64,000 nucleotides of DNA from Polyangiaceae bacterium (GTDB lineage: Bacteria > Myxococcota_A > Polyangia > Polyangiales > Polyangiaceae), in assembly GCA_020633235.1 (NCBI GenBank), contig JACKEA010000001.1, positions 2,170,001 through 2,234,000 on the forward strand. The letters are read 5' to 3'. The translations under genes and the position numbers were made by a program. The notes beneath the pieces were generated by a model. That model saw only the letters and a program-made list of their open reading frames with translations. It had not been told where the DNA came from and did no database searches. Of the stretch, positions 16,458 to 23,811 are shown one piece after another (the stretch's first letter is position 1; every line of letters starts with the position of its first letter).

Positions 16458-19118
16458 TCAGGGCGCCGGTGTGGGTTCCGTTCCCGCCCCTTCCGAGGGC
16501 TCGGCGGGCTTGGGCTTTCGGAAGTACCGCACCCGCTTGGCCTGCAGGGGATACCACTCCTTGGGGTCGACGATGGGGGTCTGGTCGAAGATCCGAACCG
16601 CACCGGGGGCTCGATGCCGCACGAGCCGGATGGCGCCCTTGGGCTCCGCCACGGGGTGGCCGGACAGGTCCCGGTCGCCGCCGAGCGCCAAGCCCAGGGG
16701 CTCGGGGAGGATCAGCACCTGCTTGCAACCGAGCCGACCGAGGAGCTGATGCAGCAGCTCACCGTCCCGCCCGGGCTCCGGGGCGGTGGACACCAGCGCG
16801 TACAGCAGCATGCCGCGACCATCCACGCCCAGGGCGGCCACGGCCGTGGGCGCCGCGGCGGCCCCTCGGGCGAGGGCGATGGCGGTGCTGCTCGGTGCCT
16901 TGGCGGCGATGCTGGCGCGGCCACCATCGAGCCACAGGGTCAGAGGAGCCTCTGCCGCCGGGGGTGCGAAGGTCGCTACCAGCGGGCCCTTGCCGCCGAC
17001 CTGCACCGTGTGGGGATCGAGCTCCAAGAGCCGCACCTTGGTCTCGTGGCGCTTGGCGTCCGGACGCACCCAGGTGGTGGCCACGGCGTAGGGCCAGCCG
17101 TGCTGCGGCAGGTTCTTCACCTGCCACGTCCCTTCTTTCGGCTCCGCCGGCTTCACCGCCGTGGGCACGTTGTCTCCCGGCAGCACGTGGCGCAGCGTGA
17201 GATAGAAGAAGTCCCGCGCTTCACGGTTGATGTAGCGGGGGAAGTTCATCAGCCCCATGTAGCGCAGCATGCGCCGACCGATGAAGCTGTAGCCCGGCAT
17301 GTTCGTAACCTTGCCGCTCGCCTCCCATTGCGGGTCCAGCTCGTGGCCGACGTCCGGCAAAGTGCCGTCGAGCCCCGTGCGGTAGAACTCGAGGCCGGTG
17401 TGCCCGGGGTTCATGTCCAGGTGGATGCCGTACACGCAGCGCGCGCGCTGCATGGCAAAGGCCAGGTGATCGGCGTCGATGCTGGAGCCGTAGAAGTAGG
17501 CGGCGAAGTGCTCCTTGGTCATGCACACACCGCTGCGCACCGTGCGCGCTTCGTCGGTCCACCCCGGCGGCACGCCGCCCCACCAGTTCCGTTTGTAGGG
17601 GTTGATGGTTCCGTCCATCACCAGCGGCGTCATGTTCTGACGGAACGAGACGATGTCTTCCGGCACTTTCTCGTCGTCGGGCCAAGTGCCGAAGCCGTTG
17701 TCGCCGTTGGCGAGCTCCGCCACGGTGGCGGCATAGGGCTTGGGCGGCAGGTACATCACGCCGTCGGCCATCATGCCAAACTCGCCGTGGGTGGCCTGAA
17801 AACCGCCGTTGAAGCCGGCGAGCAGCCGTCCGATGACCTCCGGCTTGCGCGGCACGAGCCCGGGCCCCGTCTCCCCCGTGGCGCTCTTCGGTTCCACGGT
17901 GCCGCTCATGGTGTGCAGCGCCACTTGCCGCGGGTCCCACATCGTCACGAAGATCTGCGAGTAGGCGCGCTTGTGATCCGTGCGAATGAAGGAAGTGACG
18001 AAGGGCGCGGGCGCGCCGGGATTGGTGAGGATGAAAGGGTCCTTGTCGAGCGGCCGCCACTTGCCTTCGCCCTCCAGCGGCGGTGAGAGCATCGGCTCCA
18101 TGGGTGCCGGCGGCCAGCCCGTCTCGGGATCCGTGAACTCCGCCAGCGGCGCGTTGACCAGATCGCCGAGCTCGTCTGCCACGCGGCTCGAGCCGTCGTC
18201 CCCGGTCACGGTGCCCACCACACGCTGCACCCAGTCGAGACCGGCGAAGGCGACGGCCTTCACCAGCTGCATGCGATCGGAGCCGAACCACGGCAGCGCG
18301 CGCACGCGATCCACCGCCCAGGTGACGACGTTACCGGGACGCGCGGGGTGATACTCCTGCTCGCGCAAGAAGTGCTGCCCTTCGATGGGGCCGTTTCCCT
18401 CGGTGGGGATGCGGATCTTGCGGCCGTCGGCGTCGATCAACAGGGCGGCGTCCGTGAAGGCCAGCACCGCGTGGTTGGCCGCGGGATCCAGCTTGAAAGA
18501 GCGCTTCGCGATGCCTGCGCGCTGCCCCGTCTCCTGCAGGTTGGTGATCGACTGCTGGAAGCGCGCCATGCGCGTCCAGCCGGGCCCCTTGGGCGCTGCT
18601 TCGCCGCGGAGATCCGCGAGGTGAATGCTGTACGTCTTGCCGCCCCCGGCGATCGTCCACGCCGCGTGCTCGCCGTGCACCGCGAGCTCGCGCTCGTCCA
18701 CCGCCGAGGTGTCGCTGATGTCGTACAAGCCCGTGAGCTCGAGCAGCCGTCCCTCCGGCGACATGCGCACCGTCGCGAGGTAGATGTCCGCAGGCTCTCC
18801 CGGGGCATGCGCGCGGAGCAGCGCGCGCGGTTCGCGAAAGCGCGATCCGAGCACCCCGGGGGGACGGTCCACCCAGGTGATCTCCCGAGGGTCGGCTTCT
18901 AGATGCCGCGCGCCGAGGGCGTGCGCCAGGGCGCGGGACGCGTCTGGTTCCGCGGCGACCTCGGCGTTCCCACCAGACTCGCGGCGGACCAACAAAGCCA
19001 GCAGCAAAAGCAGGGGCAGGGGCCGAAGCAGCGCGAGCGTGCGCGACAAGCGCCGGGACACGGGGCGCGCAGTCTGCGCACTGTCGATCCGCTCGGCTCC
19101 TTGCACCACCTGCTGCAT
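16458..19118 (-). CDS. Phosphodiester-glycosidase (NAGPA)-domain protein
   Basis: An 886-aa secreted or membrane-anchored protein. The N-terminal hydrophobic stretch (TLALLRPLPLLLLLALLV) is a signal anchor. The middle region carries features of the phosphodiester glycosidase (NAGPA/DUF2233) family: LLAGFNGGFQATHGEFGMMADG, followed later by MVMDGTINPY-like and YGIHLDMNPGHTGLEFY segments. Family members hydrolyse sugar phosphodiesters; the substrate here is unknown. The C-terminal 250 residues are Ala-rich and of unknown fold. The start at ATG 19118 (MQQVVQGAERIDSAQ) is preferred over one at 19223 that lies inside an inverted repeat. Same strand as the PEGA kinase, 71 bp upstream of it. Confidence 0.75.
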   Translation of the reverse strand: MQQVVQGAERIDSAQTARPVSRRLSRTLALLRPLPLLLLLALLVRRESGGNAEVAAEPDASRALAHALGARHLEADPREITWVDRPPGVLGSRFREPRALLRAHAPGEPADIYLATVRMSPEGRLLELTGLYDISDTSAVDERELAVHGEHAAWTIAGGGKTYSIHLADLRGEAAPKGPGWTRMARFQQSITNLQETGQRAGIAKRSFKLDPAANHAVLAFTDAALLIDADGRKIRIPTEGNGPIEGQHFLREQEYHPARPGNVVTWAVDRVRALPWFGSDRMQLVKAVAFAGLDWVQRVVGTVTGDDGSSRVADELGDLVNAPLAEFTDPETGWPPAPMEPMLSPPLEGEGKWRPLDKDPFILTNPGAPAPFVTSFIRTDHKRAYSQIFVTMWDPRQVALHTMSGTVEPKSATGETGPGLVPRKPEVIGRLLAGFNGGFQATHGEFGMMADGVMYLPPKPYAATVAELANGDNGFGTWPDDEKVPEDIVSFRQNMTPLVMDGTINPYKRNWWGGVPPGWTDEARTVRSGVCMTKEHFAAYFYGSSIDADHLAFAMQRARCVYGIHLDMNPGHTGLEFYRTGLDGTLPDVGHELDPQWEASGKVTNMPGYSFIGRRMLRYMGLMNFPRYINREARDFFYLTLRHVLPGDNVPTAVKPAEPKEGTWQVKNLPQHGWPYAVATTWVRPDAKRHETKVRLLELDPHTVQVGGKGPLVATFAPPAAEAPLTLWLDGGRASIAAKAPSSTAIALARGAAAAPTAVAALGVDGRGMLLYALVSTAPEPGRDGELLHQLLGRLGCKQVLILPEPLGLALGGDRDLSGHPVAEPKGAIRLVRHRAPGAVRIFDQTPIVDPKEWYPLQAKRVRYFRKPKPAEPSEGAGTEPTPAP

Positions 19119-19215
19119 CGTCGTTCCGGTAACGCCGGCGCGGACAACCCTGTTCTCGCCGTGGCCGCGGTTACCACCTTCCGTTCGGGGCAGCCATGGA
19201 GCCGTGGGGTTGGGC

Positions 19216-19252
19216 GGCAACATGGTTGCTGAGCAGCGCCAACCATGTTGCC
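19216..19252. promoter_or_regulatory. Perfect 13-bp inverted repeat in divergent promoter region
   Basis: GGCAACATGGTTG (19216-19228) and CAACCATGTTGCC (19240-19252) are exact reverse complements around an 11-nt centre. The element lies about 100 bp upstream of the glycosidase start and 67 bp upstream of the divergent lipoprotein start. It could be an operator or an RNA hairpin; the matched halves and location favour a regulator binding site. Confidence 0.5.
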
Positions 19253-19319
19253 AATCTACAAGAAAAATCCGTAGAAACTCGGACTTTCACGAGGCACGGT
19301 GCGTGCTAGCCTTGCCCCA

Positions 19320-19655
19320 GTGACTCTCCTGCCGCGTCGTCTGGCTCTGTTCGGCTTGGCCGCCGTGCTGGTGGGCTGCGCCTCGCCGACGCTGCCCCTG
19401 CCGCCTCCCAGTCGCCCGGACGTGGAAGGGCCCGACTCCCAGGGCATGGTCACGCTGCGGGGCAACGTGCAGCCCGGGGCCAACGTGTACGGCGCCAACC
19501 TGCGCACGGGCGAGGGCGTCATCCAGCTCGGCACCGGCAACGACGGCGCGTACACCTTGGTGCTCGCAGCCCAAGTCGATGACGAGCTCGCGGTCTGGTA
19601 CTCCGTCGGCACCAATCAGAGTGCGACGACGGTGTTCCGCGTACCAAAGCCCTAA
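19320..19655 (+). CDS. Small lipoprotein with beta-sandwich-like body
   Basis: A 111-aa predicted lipoprotein from a GTG: MTLLPRRLALFGLAAVLVGCASP has lipobox LVGC. After a Pro-rich linker the body (GMVTLRGNVQPGANVYGANLRTGEGVIQLG ... AYTLVLAAQVDDELAVWYSVG) resembles a carboxypeptidase-regulatory-like beta sandwich. Function unknown. A GTG at 19299 would add seven residues before the signal. Its end overlaps the convergent rimO stop by 4 bp. Confidence 0.7.
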   Translation: MTLLPRRLALFGLAAVLVGCASPTLPLPPPSRPDVEGPDSQGMVTLRGNVQPGANVYGANLRTGEGVIQLGTGNDGAYTLVLAAQVDDELAVWYSVGTNQSATTVFRVPKP

Positions 19656-21058
19656 ACGGTGCGCAGCACGCGCCGGCCGTCACTGGCGCGATGCAAGATG
19701 GCGGCGGCTTTCGGAGGTGCGACGTCCTCGCCTTCGTCCAGCACTTCCCCCAAGAGATCGTAGTCCGTGGCCTGCTCCACGCGAACGCGGCGCATCTGTC
19801 CGGGCAGCACCTCGGCGCCGGAGAGGAACACCTGGCCGTCGATCTCCGGGGCTTGCCCCGCGTGGCGGCCGACCATCACGAGCTCGCTCTCTTCGCTCGG
19901 CCCTTCCACCAGCACCTCGAGCTCTCGACCGATGAGGGCACGGTTCTTCTTCTTGCTGATCTTGCGTTGCACGCTCATCAGCTTGCGCGCGCGGGCAGCG
20001 GCGACCTTCTTCTCCACCTTGCCTTCGAGCGAGAAGCTCGCGGAAGTGGGCTCGTCGGAATAGCGGAACACGCCCACGCGATCGAACTGGGCCCACTCGA
20101 TGAACTCGAGTAGCTCGGCGTACTCCTGCTCCGTTTCCCCCGGGTGGCCCACGATGAACGCGGTGCGGAAGACCAGCTCCGGAATGCGCTTGCGCATGCG
20201 CTCCACCAGCTCCCGGAGGCGCGCGCCGCCGTGGCCGCGCTTCATGCGGCGCAGCATGCCATCCGCAGCGTGCTGCAGCGGCATGTCCACGTACGGCACC
20301 ACCTGCGGGTGATCCGCCAGTAGCTCGATGATGCCGTCGGTGAGCTTCTCCGGATACAGGTAGAAGAGCCGCACCCAGCGCACACCGGCAACGTCCGCCA
20401 CGCGCTCCACCAGCTCGGGCAAGTTGGCGGCGCCCAAGTCCCGGCCGTAGCTCACGGTGTCCTGGCTCACCAGGTTGATCTCCACCACGCCGCGGGACAC
20501 GAGCTCTTCCGTCTCGCGCACCACGTCGCCGACGCTGCGGGAGCGCTGCTTGCCGCGCAGATCCGGGATCACGCAAAACGCGCAGCTGCGGTTGCAGCCC
20601 TCGGCGATCTTCACGTAGGCGCTGGCGCCCCGCGTGCTCACCGTGCGCGGATCCCCCGCGCCCACCACCCAATCGGCGGGGTTGCCCACCAGCATGCGTT
20701 CCGCCTGACCGGCGAGCACGCGCTCGAGCTTGAGCATGTCGCTCGAGCCGAGCAGGTGATCCACCTCCGGCAGGCCGTCGGCGAGCTCGTCCGGATGGCG
20801 CTGCGAAAGGCAGCCCGCCACCACGAGCTTCTCGCACGAGCCGCTCTTCTTGTGCTCCGCCAGCTCCAAGATGGTGTCGATGGACTCCTTCTTGGCGGCG
20901 TCGATGAAGCCGCAGGTGTTCACCACGATCACCTCGGCGGCTTCTGCGTCCTCCACGTGGCGAAAGCCGGCGCGCTCCGCCACACCCAACATGACCTCGC
21001 TGTCCACGCGGTTCTTGGGGCAGCCGAGGCTGACGAAGTGAATGGTCTTGTCGCTCAT
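19652..21058 (-). CDS. rimO: Ribosomal protein S12 methylthiotransferase RimO
   Basis: A 468-aa radical-SAM methylthiotransferase that adds a methylthio group to an aspartate of ribosomal protein S12. The N-terminal UPF0004 domain starts IHFVSLGCPKNRVDSEVMLG with its cluster-binding cysteines (VVNTCGF, VVAGCLSQRHP). The radical-SAM motif is CNRSCAFC. A C-terminal TRAM domain (ELEVLVEGPSEESELVMVGRHAGQAPEIDG) completes the usual architecture, and the length is normal. GCPKNRVDSE and the TRAM sequence favour RimO over MiaB. The ATG at 21058 gives MSDKTIHFVSLG. Confidence 0.93.
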   Translation of the reverse strand: MSDKTIHFVSLGCPKNRVDSEVMLGVAERAGFRHVEDAEAAEVIVVNTCGFIDAAKKESIDTILELAEHKKSGSCEKLVVAGCLSQRHPDELADGLPEVDHLLGSSDMLKLERVLAGQAERMLVGNPADWVVGAGDPRTVSTRGASAYVKIAEGCNRSCAFCVIPDLRGKQRSRSVGDVVRETEELVSRGVVEINLVSQDTVSYGRDLGAANLPELVERVADVAGVRWVRLFYLYPEKLTDGIIELLADHPQVVPYVDMPLQHAADGMLRRMKRGHGGARLRELVERMRKRIPELVFRTAFIVGHPGETEQEYAELLEFIEWAQFDRVGVFRYSDEPTSASFSLEGKVEKKVAAARARKLMSVQRKISKKKNRALIGRELEVLVEGPSEESELVMVGRHAGQAPEIDGQVFLSGAEVLPGQMRRVRVEQATDYDLLGEVLDEGEDVAPPKAAAILHRASDGRRVLRTV

Positions 21059-21207
21059 GAGCAGGGGCGGACCCCTATAGCGCAGAATCGTCCCGTTCGC
21101 CTGGATCCGGGGAATGTCGCTGCGCCGCGGAACCACGCGCTCGCTATCCGCCCCCGCCGGCTTGGGCTACCGTTGCCGGGTCTGGCCGCAAGAAAGGACA
21201 ACCCAAG

Positions 21208-21432
21208 ATGCGACTCAGCAAGCTCCACATCGCCACTCTCGTGCTCGTGACGCTTGGTCTCTTCGGCTGTGAGAACAAGGACTACAAGAAGTGCCTCGCC
21301 GACGCGGACAAGTACCAGAAGGACAAGGTGGAGTGCCTCGCGAAGACGGATGCCACCGAGAAAGAGGCGTGTCTGAGCAAAGTCGAGGTGCACAAGATGA
21401 CGAAGGAAGACTGCGACAGCTCCTACAAATGA
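21208..21432 (+). CDS. Small Cys/Lys-rich lipoprotein
   Basis: A 74-aa predicted lipoprotein: MRLSKLHIATLVLVTLGLFGCENK with lipobox LFGC. The mature part is a short, highly charged segment with regularly spaced cysteines (KKCLADADKY, VECLAKTD, EACLSKVEV, EDCDSSYK), likely two disulfides in a helical hairpin. AAGGA sits 13-17 bp upstream of the ATG. It is divergent from rimO. Unknown function. Confidence 0.75.
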   Translation: MRLSKLHIATLVLVTLGLFGCENKDYKKCLADADKYQKDKVECLAKTDATEKEACLSKVEVHKMTKEDCDSSYK

Positions 21433-21624
21433 GCGGATGAGACGCAACCTTCGAGGGGCTTCGGGGAGGTAACAACGCACGCGGAGGGTGTTCCCTCGAG
21501 GCGACACCCGCGTGGCGTCTGGTGCGGCGTTTCTTCGCCAGCGCGTCTCCCCCCGCGCTGAAGGCGTATCTCACGGAGCGAGGAGCGGGCACTGCAACTG
21601 GAGCGGCAAGAGGAAGTGAGCTGG

Positions 21625-22131
21625 CTAGCCGCCGCCGAAGGACGCTTCATACGCTTCACGCAGGCGTCGGGAGCGGATTTCGCCGCGCGGTTGGCACATG
21701 GGACAGCCGCAGGGCCGACGCCCGTGCGAGTCCGGGAAGTACCGCCAACCCACGACCTGGCTCACGTGGCGGATCTTGTGCAAGGCTCGAGGCGCTATCT
21801 TTCGCGGCACGACGATCTGGAAACCGCGTGCGTCCTCCTGATCCATGATCACACGCACCGCCCGCGCCGCTGACATGGGCCGCGGCGCGCTGTTGTAGTG
21901 TCCCACCACGACGGGCTCGCGGTCCGGCACGCGGAAGTAGACGCCCACCATGGTGCGCACGCCCCGGCGCTTCAGCTCCCGGAGCCACTGGTGCGAGATG
22001 TAGTAGTCGCGCAGCACCGGCATGCAGAAGACGCCCCAGAGCCCGCCCCTACGGGCTCGGTGGGGTACGAGCCCTGCCCGCCGGATGCGCGTGCTCGCGC
22101 GTTCGTCCGCAATGTGAACGAGCATTACCAT
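21625..22131 (-). CDS. Conserved-looking hypothetical protein with CGCPMC motif
   Basis: A 168-aa protein not assigned to a family with confidence. It begins MVMLVHIADERASTRIRRAGL, contains aromatic-rich segments (GVFCMPVLRDYYISHQWL) and ends with GWRYFPDSHGRRPCGCPMCQPRGE, a compact Cys cluster that may bind metal. The opening resembles the start of ADP-ribosyltransferase-like folds (HIA...I...GL), a weak impression only. Codon usage is like the neighbours. It lies 51 bp downstream of another unknown gene on the same strand. An ATG at 22125 is an alternative start. Confidence 0.6.
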   Translation of the reverse strand: MVMLVHIADERASTRIRRAGLVPHRARRGGLWGVFCMPVLRDYYISHQWLRELKRRGVRTMVGVYFRVPDREPVVVGHYNSAPRPMSAARAVRVIMDQEDARGFQIVVPRKIAPRALHKIRHVSQVVGWRYFPDSHGRRPCGCPMCQPRGEIRSRRLREAYEASFGGG

Positions 22132-22182
22132 CGCGAGCCCAGAGTCCGGCCAAAGGCCGACGGGCGCAAGAGCGGTGCGACG

Positions 22183-22635
22183 TCAATCGTGCCAACTGCC
22201 CGGGGCGAGGCGGGCGCGGATGGCGAAGGCGCGGTCGAGATCGCGGCCATCCACGAACACGCGATGGCGGGTGCCGTTCGGTCCCCGCGAGTAGGGGATG
22301 GCGTCGACCTCGGTTGCGATGCCCTCTTGGGCCAGCGCTTCGCGGAGCAGCTCCGCCCGGCTCGCGGCGGCCACGAACGCGATCATGTGGCGCCGAAACG
22401 TCGGCGAGCCGGAGAGTAGCGCCCAGTAGGCATCACACGCGTCGGACTCCGCCCGGAAGCGCTGCCCCGCGTCGCGCACACCGCGTTCCGTGTAGAACAG
22501 CTCCCAGTGGTCGCCGGCGTCGAGGAGACAGTGGCAGTCGTTCTTCGAGCGCCAACCGTCGTCGCTACCGACCCAGTAGATGTCGCTGTCGAAGCGCTCT
22601 TCGCGAAGGCGACGGCGGAGCTCTTGGAGGGTCAT
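22183..22635 (-). CDS. Hypothetical protein, SPOR/immunity-like pattern
   Basis: A 150-aa protein. The first half (MTLQELRRRLREERFDSDIYWVG ... WELFYTERGVRDAGQRFRAESDACDAYWALL) shows the W-x-x-[FY]-Y-x-E-R-G ... F-x-[ST]-E-x-x-A-C pattern seen in small proteins often found near polymorphic toxins. The second half (LREALAQEGIATEVDAIPYSRGPNGTRHRVFVDGRDLDRAF) is a compact alpha/beta unit like a SPOR or ACT-type fold. Neither assignment is firm. The ATG overlaps the stop of the upstream gene by 4 bp. Confidence 0.65.
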   Translation of the reverse strand: MTLQELRRRLREERFDSDIYWVGSDDGWRSKNDCHCLLDAGDHWELFYTERGVRDAGQRFRAESDACDAYWALLSGSPTFRRHMIAFVAAASRAELLREALAQEGIATEVDAIPYSRGPNGTRHRVFVDGRDLDRAFAIRARLAPGSWHD

Positions 22636-22934
22636 GAGTCGGTCTCGTCGGTGTCGGGTTCGCGGGCACGGCGGCGGGCAATGACAAGAGCTACCCCGAT
22701 GCCGGCAACGACGAGGCCCGCGGGCGACGCGACGCGGGTCACGCGCTGAACCGTCATCTGGCGATCGACTGCGGCAGCGAGGTCTCGTGCTCGAGTATCG
22801 GGCGGGCGAGCGCCATCGGCAACCGCGGTGAAGGTCCGCGTGAGCAAGAAGCCTTCGACCCCGACGCTGCCGCAAGCGGTCACACAGCCTACCGCGATGA
22901 GGATTGCCGGAAGCTTGGGCACTGTGTGCGACAT
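22632..22934 (-). CDS. Small membrane lipoprotein, function unknown
   Basis: A 100-aa protein with a signal and lipobox-like site (LIAVGCVTACGS) and a second hydrophobic helix near the C-terminus (PAGLVVAGIGVALVIARRRA) ending in positive residues, so it is probably anchored twice. ATGA overlap with the next gene shows coupled translation. No family recognised. Confidence 0.6.
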   Translation of the reverse strand: MSHTVPKLPAILIAVGCVTACGSVGVEGFLLTRTFTAVADGARPPDTRARDLAAAVDRQMTVQRVTRVASPAGLVVAGIGVALVIARRRAREPDTDETDS

Positions 22935-22947
22935 CGTACGGCGCGCC

Positions 22948-23742
22948 TCAGCCGAGCTCGCCGCGGTAGAGGAGGGAACGGTGGGTGACGCTGGCGCCGG
23001 CGCGCAGCAGAGCGGCCTCGACGTCGGCGTCGTCGTCCACGCCGACGCGCATGGAGTCCTTTTGGCACGCGGTGCGGAGCCCCGCGAGGAGCGGGATCGC
23101 GAGGTCCGGGCGCAACACGGACAGCGGGTGCGTCCAGGCGAGCTTCGGCGCGTGGAGCGCGACGCCGAGCGGGGCCGCGTCGGGTTGCATCAAGGCGAAC
23201 ACGCGGCAATCCGGATTTTCCCGAGCGCGGGTGAGGCGCCGCGGGGAGAAGTGAAACAGCCGCTCCACCTCGGCGTCGCGCTCGGCGGGGAGCGGCCCGA
23301 CGGACAGGGCGCTGACGTCGCCCGACGCGCGTTCGAGGGCGTCGAAGCTGACGCTCAGCGTCGTGGAGCGCCCCGCGCGCTCGAGGCCGAGTAGCGCATA
23401 CAGCGCTTGGGCCGCGGCGTTGTCCGCCAGCACGTGGAGCATCCAACGTCGGATGCCGTGGGCGCGGATCTCTCCGGCCGCGTGGCGCATCAGCTTCAGG
23501 CCCACGCCGCGGCGCCGCGCCTCCGGAGCGACGGAGAGGTGGTGCACGTAGGCAAAGTCGTCGAACAGCTCGTAACGCAGGTAGCCGACGACGCGGTCCC
23601 CCTCCACCGCCATACGCGCCTGCCGGCAGTGCAGCCCATCCCACGATCGTTGCTCGGCGGCCGGCTCGCCCAGGCTGATCTCGCGATACAACCGCACGAA
23701 GTCGTCATAGTCCTCGGGCCGCGCGGCGCGCACGTGGGTCAC
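22948..23742 (-). CDS. GNAT-family N-acetyltransferase
   Basis: A 264-aa acetyltransferase. The N-terminal half is a typical GNAT domain: VTHVRAARPEDYDDFVRLYREI, then AYVHHLSVAPEARRRGVGLKLMRHA (motif A, acetyl-CoA pyrophosphate binding, R-R-x-G-V-G) and the NAAAQALYALLGLERAG helix. The C-terminal 110 residues form a second, diverged GNAT-like half. Substrate unknown. The GTG at 23742 is chosen because it begins the domain; it faces the WG-repeat gene across a 69-bp gap. Confidence 0.82.
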   Translation of the reverse strand: MTHVRAARPEDYDDFVRLYREISLGEPAAEQRSWDGLHCRQARMAVEGDRVVGYLRYELFDDFAYVHHLSVAPEARRRGVGLKLMRHAAGEIRAHGIRRWMLHVLADNAAAQALYALLGLERAGRSTTLSVSFDALERASGDVSALSVGPLPAERDAEVERLFHFSPRRLTRARENPDCRVFALMQPDAAPLGVALHAPKLAWTHPLSVLRPDLAIPLLAGLRTACQKDSMRVGVDDDADVEAALLRAGASVTHRSLLYRGELG

Positions 23743-23811
23743 GCCGAGAGCGAACCACGTGGGCCAGGACCACGTCGACCGAATTGACGACCTCGCTGTA
23801 CACTCGGCCTC

